The position numbers and the translations under genes were made by a program. From an uncultured Saprospiraceae bacterium (GTDB lineage: Bacteria; Bacteroidota; Bacteroidia; Chitinophagales; Saprospiraceae), in the NCBI GenBank assembly GCA_937894165.1, contig CALCSX010000061.1:1-10393 (forward strand): a DNA stretch of 10,393 nt, given 5' to 3'. This document shows, in pieces, positions 1 through 6,759 of the stretch; within the stretch, counting starts at the first letter, position 1, and the number at the start of each line of letters is the position of its first letter. The notes under the pieces were generated by a model. The model did no database searches, was not told the origin of the DNA, and was given only the letters and a program-made list of their open reading frames with translations.

Positions 1-10
1 AGTAAGAAAT

Positions 11-340
11 ATGAAACCAATGCAAAAGAGTACAGTAAAAATTATCAAGAAGGTATTAATCGTATGCTTGTCCATTTTTTTGGTGCTAACAGCAGTCCTT
101 GCGGTGCATATCTATCAAGTGACCAGACCTAAGGTTGAATTTAACAATTCAAATTTAGAGATGGCGAGAATAGATTTTAGCTCACCGATAGATAGCATTA
201 CTGCTAAACAGGTAAAATCCCAGACATTAAAAATAGGTGGAGTCAAGCATGCCTACTTCAACATTCCTGATGGAATATTGGTCTATGGATTCAATTCTGA
301 CCTTACCAACGGGCAGGAAGTTTTCGAGAAAATAATGTAA
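11..340 (+). CDS. Membrane-anchored HMA-like small protein, interrupted by in-frame stop
   Basis: A 109-residue product with a basic N-terminus and one hydrophobic segment (about residues 14-36), so it is probably anchored in the inner membrane with the rest outside the cytoplasm. Residues about 48-109 follow the order strand-helix-strand-strand-helix of a heavy-metal-associated (ferredoxin-like) domain: MARIDF, then DSITAKQVKS, then GGVKHAYFNI, then ILVYGF, then GQEVFEKIM. The metal-binding CxxC of true HMA domains is absent, so metal binding is not implied. The TAA at 338-340 falls at the end of the second helix and removes the last strand, which is still encoded in the same frame downstream (341-475). 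From memory, Bacteroidota relatives of this protein continue through a CPV motif, so this gene is probably a nonsense-interrupted copy or subject to readthrough. It lies directly upstream of the globin-like lipoprotein, probably in one transcript. Precise function unknown. The start at 11 is chosen because it precedes the hydrophobic segment; the Met at 20 is an alternative. Confidence 0.7.
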   Translation: MKPMQKSTVKIIKKVLIVCLSIFLVLTAVLAVHIYQVTRPKVEFNNSNLEMARIDFSSPIDSITAKQVKSQTLKIGGVKHAYFNIPDGILVYGFNSDLTNGQEVFEKIM

Positions 341-475
341 CAATCCCAATTGGAAGGTGAAAGATATATTGTTAGTGAGGAGCAATTAGCCTCATCTTGC
401 CCTGTAATTAATAAATCCTCGCTCACCTATAAGATTGGGAATGCCTTTGAAAAGTTATTTGTATCCTTTAATTAA
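341..475 (+). pseudogene. Open in-frame continuation of the HMA-like gene (44 codons after the stop)
   Basis: Immediately after the TAA at 338-340 the same frame stays open for 44 codons until TAA at 473-475. The translation resembles coding sequence rather than chance: GERYIVSEEQLA would supply the last strand and following helix of the ferredoxin-like fold, then SSCPVINKSSLTYKIGNAF carries a CPV motif. The frame ends 15 bases before the start of the globin-like gene, which is normal operon spacing. The simplest reading is that the ancestral gene ran from 11 to 475 with 154 codons and that one substitution (for example AAA or CAA to TAA) broke it. Stop-codon readthrough or a sequencing error are alternatives. 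Confidence 0.6.
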
Positions 476-490
476 AATAAAAAAATCAAT

Positions 491-1051
491 ATGAAAAAGT
501 TATTAAAATTCACATGTATAGGTCTACTGGGGCTTGGTCTTTCATTTACTTCTTGTGGAGATAAAGAAGAGCCGGATCCGATGGAACCAGACACAACATT
601 GTATGGGAAATTGGGTGGTGAGACGATGGTGGCAGATCCGACAGCGCCGGGAACAATGATTGAGCAAGGAAGATTGAATCTTAGAGCAGTGGTAGACTCC
701 ACGATATTTGTAATCGCTGGAACACCTGATTTAAGTGTCTATTTTGCGCCATTATTGCAAGAAGTAGGTGCAGGAAATCTTTCTAACATCGCAGTTTTGA
801 GCAAAGATTTGGTAGATTTCTTCTGTGTTGCTACAGGTGCTGAGAATTTTGAATATACCGGATTAAATATGGTCGATGCACACGACCCGGCGACAAACCC
901 AAGGATGGGAGCAAAATCTGACGACAAAGGATTCGATGATTTTATAGGAGCAGTAGTAGTAGGTGCGCAACAAAATGACGTGCCGAATGATTTGATTGGT
1001 GAAGTGGGTGCATTAATAGAGACACTGAGAGGTGCTGTTGTGCAGCAGTAA
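491..1051 (+). CDS. Lipoprotein with group I truncated-haemoglobin-like domain
   Basis: A 186-residue protein. Residues 1-21 form a lipoprotein signal with lipobox FTSC and Cys22 as the acylated residue. The next residues (GDKEE) resemble the Bacteroidota lipoprotein export signal, so exposure on the cell surface is plausible. Residues about 37-186 match the order of trHbN motifs: TLYGKLGGE at the start, VVDSTIFVIAGTPDLSVYF over helices B-C with the CD1 Phe at 85, LVDFFCVATGAENF, then YTGLNMVDAH, where His131 aligns with the proximal haem ligand F8, and FDDFIGAVV with a C-terminal helix. The residue aligned with distal Tyr B10 is Ile72. There are insertions before helix B (about residues 45-63) and between helices C and F. 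Most truncated globins are cytoplasmic, so a lipidated form is unusual. It probably binds haem outside the cytoplasm, but its ligand (O2, NO or other) cannot be predicted. It follows the HMA-like gene in a likely operon and ends before a strong terminator. Confidence 0.75.
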   Translation: MKKLLKFTCIGLLGLGLSFTSCGDKEEPDPMEPDTTLYGKLGGETMVADPTAPGTMIEQGRLNLRAVVDSTIFVIAGTPDLSVYFAPLLQEVGAGNLSNIAVLSKDLVDFFCVATGAENFEYTGLNMVDAHDPATNPRMGAKSDDKGFDDFIGAVVVGAQQNDVPNDLIGEVGALIETLRGAVVQQ

Positions 1052-1061
1052 ATATATAATA

Positions 1062-1077
1062 TACCAATTGATTGGTA
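1062..1077. repeat. Tight inverted repeat after the globin-like gene
   Basis: Two perfect 7-base arms (TACCAAT at 1062-1068 and ATTGGTA at 1071-1077) are separated by TG. The loop is too short for a stable RNA hairpin unless inner pairs open, and no T-tract follows, so it is not a terminator by itself. It might be a protein-binding dyad or a chance event. Confidence 0.3.
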
Positions 1078-1136
1078 AAAGGAGCATGTAAGCTAGATTA
1101 CCCCCCTTCTAGTTTATAGTGTATTGATTCCAATAG

Positions 1137-1175
1137 CATTGCCGGACATAAGTGTTCGGCGATGTTTTTTTATTT
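1137..1175 (+). terminator. Rho-independent terminator of the HMA-like/globin unit
   Basis: CATTGCCGGACA pairs with TGTTCGGCGATG around a TAAG tetraloop. The stem is 12 bp with two G-T wobbles and is followed by a run of seven T residues. It lies about 85 bases past the globin-like stop and would end that transcript before the next lipoprotein gene. Confidence 0.85.
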
Positions 1176-1377
1176 AGACTGTGTAAGAAAAGTCAAGTTA
1201 GTTTAAAAAATCCAATTCCGGATGACTCAATTTAGGTACGAAATTGTTTTCATTTTAAACAATTAGTAAAATTTTGGATTAAGAGAATGTTGCTCATGGA
1301 AATTTTGTGAAAAAAATAAAGAAACAAATAAAAATAAAATTATATTTTTATCTTTACTACGAAACAAAATATAACAA
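1176..1377 (+). other. AT-rich leader before the second lipoprotein gene
   Basis: No coding frame is evident. The region is strongly A/T-rich towards its 3' end and should hold the promoter of the gene starting at 1378. The nearest -7-like sequence is TATCTTTA at 1349-1356 (consensus TAnnTTTG, last base wrong), but no TTG sits at the usual distance upstream, so I do not call it as a promoter. Confidence 0.4.
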
Positions 1378-1935
1378 ATGAAAAATTACTTTACGCTTTT
1401 ACTCCTGGTAGGAGTACTTTTTATGACTTCATGTAGTAAGGATGAAAAGGATGAAGTTCCGGAAAATGATGTCATCTCCTTTACTATCAATGGTCCGGGA
1501 CTCACAAATTATGAATTTGAAACCACAGGTATATTGGGAAATATATTTGGCATTTCATATGAATTGAGTGATGTAATCACAGTAAATTCATTAACCCAGA
1601 CTTCTGACAAGATAGCCGGTGTAAGTTTTAATTCTGATTCACCGGGGATGTATACTATCACCGACGACTTCACTTACACGCAGGGAGGAGCAAACTTAGC
1701 AAATGTAAATGCTGATTTCACTCACAACGGAATTGAATATCAGATTTTCTCAAAGAGTGGAACTTTAAACGTTAGCAATGTTAGTATTACCCCAATTTCA
1801 GGTGGTAATGGCGCCGGCAATGCTAGTGGTCACGGTACTTTCTCAGGAACTTTTGTGACATTTGATGATACAGGAGAAGAGGCTGATACCTATCAGGTTA
1901 CTAACGGCGTGTTTAAATTTTCAAAAGGAATGTAA
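1378..1935 (+). CDS. Putative surface lipoprotein of unknown function
   Basis: A 185-residue protein with a signal sequence ending in lipobox FMTSC; Cys19 is the predicted lipidation site. It is followed by SKDEKDE, a lysine/acidic stretch like the lipoprotein export signal of Bacteroidota, suggesting surface exposure. The rest is rich in Thr, Ser, Gly, Asn and alternating hydrophobic residues, as expected for a beta-sandwich or beta-barrel-like fold. Near the C-terminus, GHGTFSGTFVTFDDTG and VTNGVFKFSKG resemble the strand pattern GTFSGTL...ITNGKF seen in many small Bacteroidota lipoproteins of unknown function. There are no catalytic motifs and only the one cysteine. It is isolated by terminators on both sides and so is probably transcribed alone. 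I do not recognise a specific family. Confidence 0.75.
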   Translation: MKNYFTLLLLVGVLFMTSCSKDEKDEVPENDVISFTINGPGLTNYEFETTGILGNIFGISYELSDVITVNSLTQTSDKIAGVSFNSDSPGMYTITDDFTYTQGGANLANVNADFTHNGIEYQIFSKSGTLNVSNVSITPISGGNGAGNASGHGTFSGTFVTFDDTGEEADTYQVTNGVFKFSKGM

Positions 1936-1964
1936 ATGAATATTAACTCAATATTCTAATGTTC

Positions 1965-2002
1965 GAGAAAGCAAAAGTTGACAGCTTTTGCTTTCTCTTT
2001 TT
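1965..2002 (+). terminator. Rho-independent terminator between convergent genes
   Basis: GAGAAAGCAAAAG (1965-1977) pairs perfectly over 13 bp with CTTTTGCTTTCTC (1985-1997) around a 7-base loop, followed by TTTTTAT. It ends the plus-strand lipoprotein gene. The T-tract overlaps the stop codon of the convergent ketoacyl-ACP synthase gene. The minus-strand transcript would form the same stem but without a following U-tract, so termination in that direction should be weaker. Confidence 0.85.
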
Positions 2003-3059
2003 ATAGTCTATAAATCATCGCATTGATATTCATTCCTGCTCCCACGGAAGCAAAAATAACCACATCGCCGGCCTCAACACTTTGATTCTCTATTTCTCCT
2101 TTTAATACCAGATCGAATAAGGTAGGTACTGTCGCAACGCTACTATTGCCAAGCTTATGAATACTCATAGGCATAATATGCTCCGGTGGTAATCTATCAT
2201 ATAATTTAAAGAATCGATGGATGATGGCTTCGTCCATTTTTTCATTTGCCTGATGAATGAAAACTTTTTTAACTTCTTCAATAGGTATGCCACTGGATTC
2301 CAAACAGTCCTTCATCGCCATAGGAACAGTATTTAAAGCAAATTCGTATATCTTTCTGCCAAGCATTTTTATATACCTTACATCCGGATCATGACTTTTA
2401 TCATTGGAATTCCCATAAAATAAAAAATGTACTTCGTCAAAAGTATAGGTAGCTGAACTGTGAGCGATTATTCCCGAATCGTCATTGCTCTTTTCGAGAA
2501 TGCATGCTCCTGCTCCATCTGAATAAATCATCGAATCTCTATCATGGGGATCAATGACTCTTGATAAAGTTTCTGCCCCTATAATTAGACATTTGCTTGC
2601 AATTCCGGCCTTGATAAATGCATTCGCATGGATCACGCCTTCCAGCCATCCCGGACAACCGAATAAGAGATCATAAGCCACACACTTGGGATTTTTTATG
2701 CGAAGCGCATTTTTAACTCTGGCTGCCAGAGATGGGACAGCATCAGACTGAATAGCTTTGCTCTTTAAATTCCCAAAATTATGTGCAAAAACAATGTAGT
2801 CGATCTGCTCAATGTCAACACCTGAATCTTCAATAGCCTTGAGGGCAGCGAGGGTACCCATTTCGGAAGTGGTAAGCTCTTCATCCGCATATCTTCTTTC
2901 AACGATTCCCGTGATATTTCGGAATTTGGAAATTATATCTTCATTGAGATATTTTAGTTCCCCCCCTTCCGAATCTAAAAACCGATGATTTAAAAAATCC
3001 TCATTGGTGATTATATTAGTCGGGATGTAGGAACCCATTCCTGTAATTTTTGATCGCAT
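2001..3059 (-). CDS. 3-oxoacyl-ACP synthase III (FabH-like) family protein
   Basis: A 352-residue thiolase-fold condensing enzyme. The FabH triad is intact: the nucleophile Cys135 in LLFGCPGWLEG, His269 in FIHQANEKM, and Asn305 in KLGNSSVATVP. The C-terminal ASVGAGMNINAMIYRL is the usual closing motif. Such enzymes condense an acyl-CoA or acyl-ACP with malonyl-ACP to start fatty acid or polyketide-like chains in the cytoplasm. At 352 residues it is longer than housekeeping FabH (about 320-335), with extra residues near the N-terminus (about 22-45). It resembles the second, longer KAS III type common in Bacteroidota rather than the FabH of the core fatty acid cluster. No acyl carrier protein, FabD, FabG or FabF gene is adjacent, so its substrate and pathway cannot be assigned. 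It is the last gene of the minus-strand run, 177 bases after the Lacal_2735-type gene, a gap large enough for its own promoter. Confidence 0.9.
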   Translation of the reverse strand: MRSKITGMGSYIPTNIITNEDFLNHRFLDSEGGELKYLNEDIISKFRNITGIVERRYADEELTTSEMGTLAALKAIEDSGVDIEQIDYIVFAHNFGNLKSKAIQSDAVPSLAARVKNALRIKNPKCVAYDLLFGCPGWLEGVIHANAFIKAGIASKCLIIGAETLSRVIDPHDRDSMIYSDGAGACILEKSNDDSGIIAHSSATYTFDEVHFLFYGNSNDKSHDPDVRYIKMLGRKIYEFALNTVPMAMKDCLESSGIPIEEVKKVFIHQANEKMDEAIIHRFFKLYDRLPPEHIMPMSIHKLGNSSVATVPTLFDLVLKGEIENQSVEAGDVVIFASVGAGMNINAMIYRL

Positions 3060-3236
3060 TATAAAAAATTTAGAATGGTGAAATTTATTACAAACTCAAA
3101 AAGAAATCTTTAATTCCTAAAATAATATTGTACCAACAGTATAAAACAGGCGACAATATCTCAAATAATTGAAAAACCTCTTAGTTATTCAAATAAATTT
3201 TTTCAAAAATTGTAAAGTATAAATAAAATAACACTA

Positions 3237-3404
3237 CTATTTCTGCAATTTCTCTATTTTTCGTAATATTAATTCTGCTTCAGCTATTTTCTGATCAGAT
3301 TCTTTCCTATTAATAATTGACAAGCGATGTGCTTCCGACATCAATTTTTGATACTCCTTTTGCAATAAAGCTATAGGATCTTTCTTCTTGAAAAAACTAA
3401 ACAT
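3237..3404 (-). CDS. Lacal_2735 family small protein
   Basis: A 55-codon frame starting with CAT at 3402-3404 and ending at the TAG complementary to 3237-3239. The product starts MFSFFKKKDPIALLQKEYQK, continues with LMSEAHRLSIINRKESDQK and ends with a charged helix IAEAELILRKIEKLQK. This pattern (MFxxFKKK, then a long helix with LMxEAxxLS, NRxxSD and KxAEAExIL) is that of the Lacal_2735 family, a Bacteroidota-specific group of 50-60-residue cytoplasmic proteins of unknown function, probably a helical hairpin. It lies 41 bases downstream of the tricorn-like gene on the same strand and is likely co-transcribed with it. Confidence 0.8.
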   Translation of the reverse strand: MFSFFKKKDPIALLQKEYQKLMSEAHRLSIINRKESDQKIAEAELILRKIEKLQK

Positions 3405-3445
3405 AACTTTTTTATAGAAACAGTTTCATTGTCTATAAGTTCTTT

Positions 3446-6400
3446 CTATTGTCCCAACATTTCTTGAATAGCTCTCTCCAATTGGAGGTCTCCCCCTTTT
3501 GATAGCGATTCATAATCATTCCAAACCTCGATATCCGGATCTAACTGTTGGTTTTCCAGGTAATTACCATTTATATCCTTAATCCCTAACTGTGGAATTC
3601 CAAAATAAATCGTAGGATCAATTTGAGTTTCCCACCAAACAGCTGTACCAGTTCCCGGAACGGGCATTCCTATCACTTTTCCTATCCCCAAGGTTTGATA
3701 TACATATGGAAACATATGCGCATCAGAGTAATTGCTCTCGCTCACAAGTACGCAGGAGGGCTTTGTCCATTTACTTATCGGGTCTCCACCTAATATCTCA
3801 TTTCCTCTTGGACTAAAAGTCAAATACTGTTTTCCTGATAAGAAGGTAGCCAAATCATCATGCAACCAACCGCCTCCATTGAATCTGGTATCCACTATCA
3901 AGGCCTTTTTATCATGATATCGACCCAGCACCTCAGAATAAACCTCTCTGAAACTGTTCGAATTCATTCCGGAAACATGCACATATCCAAGTTGACCATT
4001 GCTCAGACTGTCCACGATAGCTCTCCTCTGCTTGACCCATCTTTCATATAGCAACCTATTCTCTTGACCCATTGAAATAGGCCGAACTACTTCCTCCCAC
4101 CGCTTATTTTTACCGGGCTGATATAGAGAAAGCAGAACTAATTTATCCACCTTCCTATTCAAAAGTTGATAGTAATTGGTAGTGGAATCGATTTCTATCC
4201 CATCTATTTTCTCAATTATTACTCCTTCGGCAATTTCAGTGCCGTCTTTCAAAACCGGACTTTTATCAATCACTTCGCTTATTTTAAGACCCTTCCCTTC
4301 ATGATTTTCGTCAAAAAACAAGCCAAGGGTAGCTGTCATGTCACCGTTAGGATCATTTTTTCTGTATCCCGATCCGGTGTGCGAAGCATTGGCTTCTCCC
4401 AGCATTTCACTCAACATTTCCGTGAAATCCCAATTGTTATTGATGTAAGGTAGGAATTTAGCATATTCAGCTTTATAGAAATCCCAATCTATACCATGAA
4501 TATCTTCAATGTAAAATTTATCACGGAATTGTCTCCATGCATGTTCAAAAATATATTCACGCTCCTCCATCGGCTTCCATTCCATCTCTGAATTGAAACC
4601 AATAGTCTTTACTTCTCCTTTATCTGTGCTGATTTTCAAAATCTGCCCGCTTGCCAATAAATAAATATTCTTCCCCTCCTTGTCCAAATGCAATTCTCCT
4701 CCCCCTTTGCTCAACTTCGCGAGTAGTTTTGTTTCCTTATCATAAATTTTTTGCACCCATAGATCGTAACCTTTCTCGAAATTGGCCAAATAAAATAAAG
4801 TCTCTCCATCTTTAGACATCACAGCATCCGCCATATTGGAACTATGTACCGATAAACGTTCTACTCTATCCTCAATTCCTTCCAGATTAATGACTATAGG
4901 ATCAACTTTTTCCTCGTCTTTTGATTTCTTCTTTTTCTTGTCTTTAGAATCATCCTCTTCCTCTGACTTGGCTTTTTCCTCTGTCTCTTTTAGGATCTCT
5001 TTATAAATATCCAATTCTTCTTTTCTCAGCTTAAATTTGTCATGTGATGCTTTATTTAAAAACATGGCATAAGCATCATACTGTGAACCCCAAGAGCCAT
5101 GAGATCTGAACCCGTTTCTATCTGTAAACCATATCAACATATCGCCTTTGCCGGTCCATTTAGGTATGTTGTCAGAGTAGCCACTTTTGGTAAGATTTAC
5201 TATACTTGACTTGCCGTCAGATGCTATCAAACCGACCTCAGTCATCATCGATCCCGAGCCCTGATAATGCACTAAAAACCATTTTCCGTCAGGCGACCAA
5301 TCATAATACTGATCGCCGTCGCTGTAGCTAAAATTGAATTTTTCATCCATGATAAGACGCGTCTCCTTAGATTTCTTGTTCAGTACTTTTAAGTTGACTC
5401 GTGTTTCCAAAAATGCTACTTCTTTGCCATCAGGAGAATATTTAGGTTGAAAAGAATCCTTGTCTGTTTTGACTAAAATATCCTCTTTCAATGTAGTTGA
5501 CATATGGAAATACTTCTCCTCTTCTCTTGTCAAGCTCACCTCATAAATTCCCCAAACGCCATCGCGCTCAGATGCGAAGAGGATGGATTTGCCGTCAGGG
5601 CTGAAACTTATATTCCTCTCCTCCTCAGGTGTATTGGTAATTCTTTTAGTAGTAGAATGATCGATGGAGGTAACAAATATTTCACCACGATAAACAAATG
5701 CTACCTCTTTCTCATTGGGAGATAGTGCCATTTCTGTCGCTCCGGAACTTACACTGACTATCTCTGTAGCCATTTCAACATTGTCTTTAAAGATTTGTAT
5801 AGCTAATTTCATTGGCTCCTCTCCTTCCTTAAATGTATACAAATCACCATCCCATGAAAAACACATTAATCCACCATCACTTATACTAAGAAATCGAACC
5901 GGGTGATTTTCAAAAAATGTCATCTCTACAGGTGCTCGCCCGTCTTGAAATCCTTTCCAAATGTTAAACGCACCATTTGCCTCACTTAGATAATAAAAAG
6001 AATTGTCACTTCCCCAGACCGGACTTCTATCTTCCCCTTCAAAGTTGCTCACCTTCGTATGTTTTCCTGAAGCCACATTATAAATGAAAATATCCCTTGT
6101 AACTGAAGAAGTATGCCTTTTTCTCCATTGATTTTCATAACCTTTCACATCCTCATAAATTAAATTCTCACCGGAAGCATCAAATTTGGCATTTACGGCA
6201 GGAGTAGTGAGTAATTGATTTTCCCTACCACCATTAACACTCACTTTATATAATTCTGACATCACTCCTGAAGGAAAAACAGACGCCACTTGAGAATTTC
6301 TTCTTGAAGAAGTATACAAAACTTCCGCTCCTTCATTAGTAAAACAGGAAGGATAGTCATTTGAAGAATGAAAAGTCAATCTTGTTGCCTGTCCGCCATC

Positions 6401-6685
6401 AATTGACATTGTGAAAACGTCGAAATTGCCATGTCTGTCAGAAGCAAAAGCTATTTTCTTTCCGTCCTTAGAGATTACCGGCATAAAATCGTATGCCGAA
6501 TGAGTGGTCAATTGAATAGCTCGACCTCCATCTGCACTCACTTTAAAAAGATCTCCTTGATATGAAAAAACGATATTTTGGCCATCCTGTGAAATCGCAG
6601 GATACCTCAACCATTTTGCATCTTGCGCATTTACCTGCAGGAAATAAAACAAAGTGAAAGCTAATAAGAGTATGAATTTTTTCAT
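3446..6685 (-). CDS. Tricorn-type S41 protease, exported
   Basis: A 1079-residue protein, close to the 1071 of archaeal tricorn. Residues 1-20 are a Sec signal peptide with cleavage after VNA. Residues about 25-545 carry PD40/WD40-like beta-propeller repeats (SQDGQNIVFSYQGDLF, SKDGKKIAFASDRHG, SPDGKSILFASERDG, SPDGKEVAFLE, SPDGKWFLVHY) forming two propellers that gate and sort peptides. A very charged linker with five lysines in a row spans about 555-595. More propeller-like strands follow at 600-700, then a tricorn core helical domain (712-775), a PDZ domain (about 785-870) and the S41 protease domain (about 885-1079). Catalytic residues are all present: Ser768-His769 in NASHTGSGY, nucleophile Ser987 in NYSDAHMFPY, and Glu1044 in YLENQQLDPD. 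Asp988 matches the tricorn residue that favours basic P1 residues. In bacteria this family degrades oligopeptides; the signal peptide places it in the periplasm. The hydrolase gene lies 74 bases upstream and the Lacal_2735 gene 41 bases downstream, both on the same strand. Confidence 0.93.
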   Translation of the reverse strand: MKKFILLLAFTLFYFLQVNAQDAKWLRYPAISQDGQNIVFSYQGDLFKVSADGGRAIQLTTHSAYDFMPVISKDGKKIAFASDRHGNFDVFTMSIDGGQATRLTFHSSNDYPSCFTNEGAEVLYTSSRRNSQVASVFPSGVMSELYKVSVNGGRENQLLTTPAVNAKFDASGENLIYEDVKGYENQWRKRHTSSVTRDIFIYNVASGKHTKVSNFEGEDRSPVWGSDNSFYYLSEANGAFNIWKGFQDGRAPVEMTFFENHPVRFLSISDGGLMCFSWDGDLYTFKEGEEPMKLAIQIFKDNVEMATEIVSVSSGATEMALSPNEKEVAFVYRGEIFVTSIDHSTTKRITNTPEEERNISFSPDGKSILFASERDGVWGIYEVSLTREEEKYFHMSTTLKEDILVKTDKDSFQPKYSPDGKEVAFLETRVNLKVLNKKSKETRLIMDEKFNFSYSDGDQYYDWSPDGKWFLVHYQGSGSMMTEVGLIASDGKSSIVNLTKSGYSDNIPKWTGKGDMLIWFTDRNGFRSHGSWGSQYDAYAMFLNKASHDKFKLRKEELDIYKEILKETEEKAKSEEEDDSKDKKKKKSKDEEKVDPIVINLEGIEDRVERLSVHSSNMADAVMSKDGETLFYLANFEKGYDLWVQKIYDKETKLLAKLSKGGGELHLDKEGKNIYLLASGQILKISTDKGEVKTIGFNSEMEWKPMEEREYIFEHAWRQFRDKFYIEDIHGIDWDFYKAEYAKFLPYINNNWDFTEMLSEMLGEANASHTGSGYRKNDPNGDMTATLGLFFDENHEGKGLKISEVIDKSPVLKDGTEIAEGVIIEKIDGIEIDSTTNYYQLLNRKVDKLVLLSLYQPGKNKRWEEVVRPISMGQENRLLYERWVKQRRAIVDSLSNGQLGYVHVSGMNSNSFREVYSEVLGRYHDKKALIVDTRFNGGGWLHDDLATFLSGKQYLTFSPRGNEILGGDPISKWTKPSCVLVSESNYSDAHMFPYVYQTLGIGKVIGMPVPGTGTAVWWETQIDPTIYFGIPQLGIKDINGNYLENQQLDPDIEVWNDYESLSKGGDLQLERAIQEMLGQ

Positions 6686-6727
6686 TGAAAATCAATTAAT
6701 TTTGAGAAAGGATTTCTGATACCAGTC

Positions 6728-6735
6728 CAAAAATA
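6728..6735 (-). promoter_or_regulatory. Candidate -7 box for the tricorn-like gene
   Basis: On the minus strand the sequence is TATTTTTG, a perfect match to the Bacteroidota -7 consensus TAnnTTTG, about 42 bases before the start codon. No TTG is found at the expected -33 distance, so this is only half a promoter. It would let the protease gene be transcribed independently of the hydrolase. Confidence 0.35.
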
Positions 6736-6759
6736 AAGATTTTCCAATATTTTACCCTA

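Noticed and set aside
1349..1356. TATCTTTA as the -7 box of the 1378 lipoprotein gene
   Set aside because: The last base deviates from TAnnTTTG and no TTG lies 17-23 bases upstream, so support is too weak for a promoter call.
3405..3445. TATAGA...TCTATA hairpin between the tricorn-like and Lacal_2735 genes as a terminator
   Set aside because: The stem is only 6 bp with a bulged extension and has no T-tract on the minus strand. The short gap favours co-transcription.
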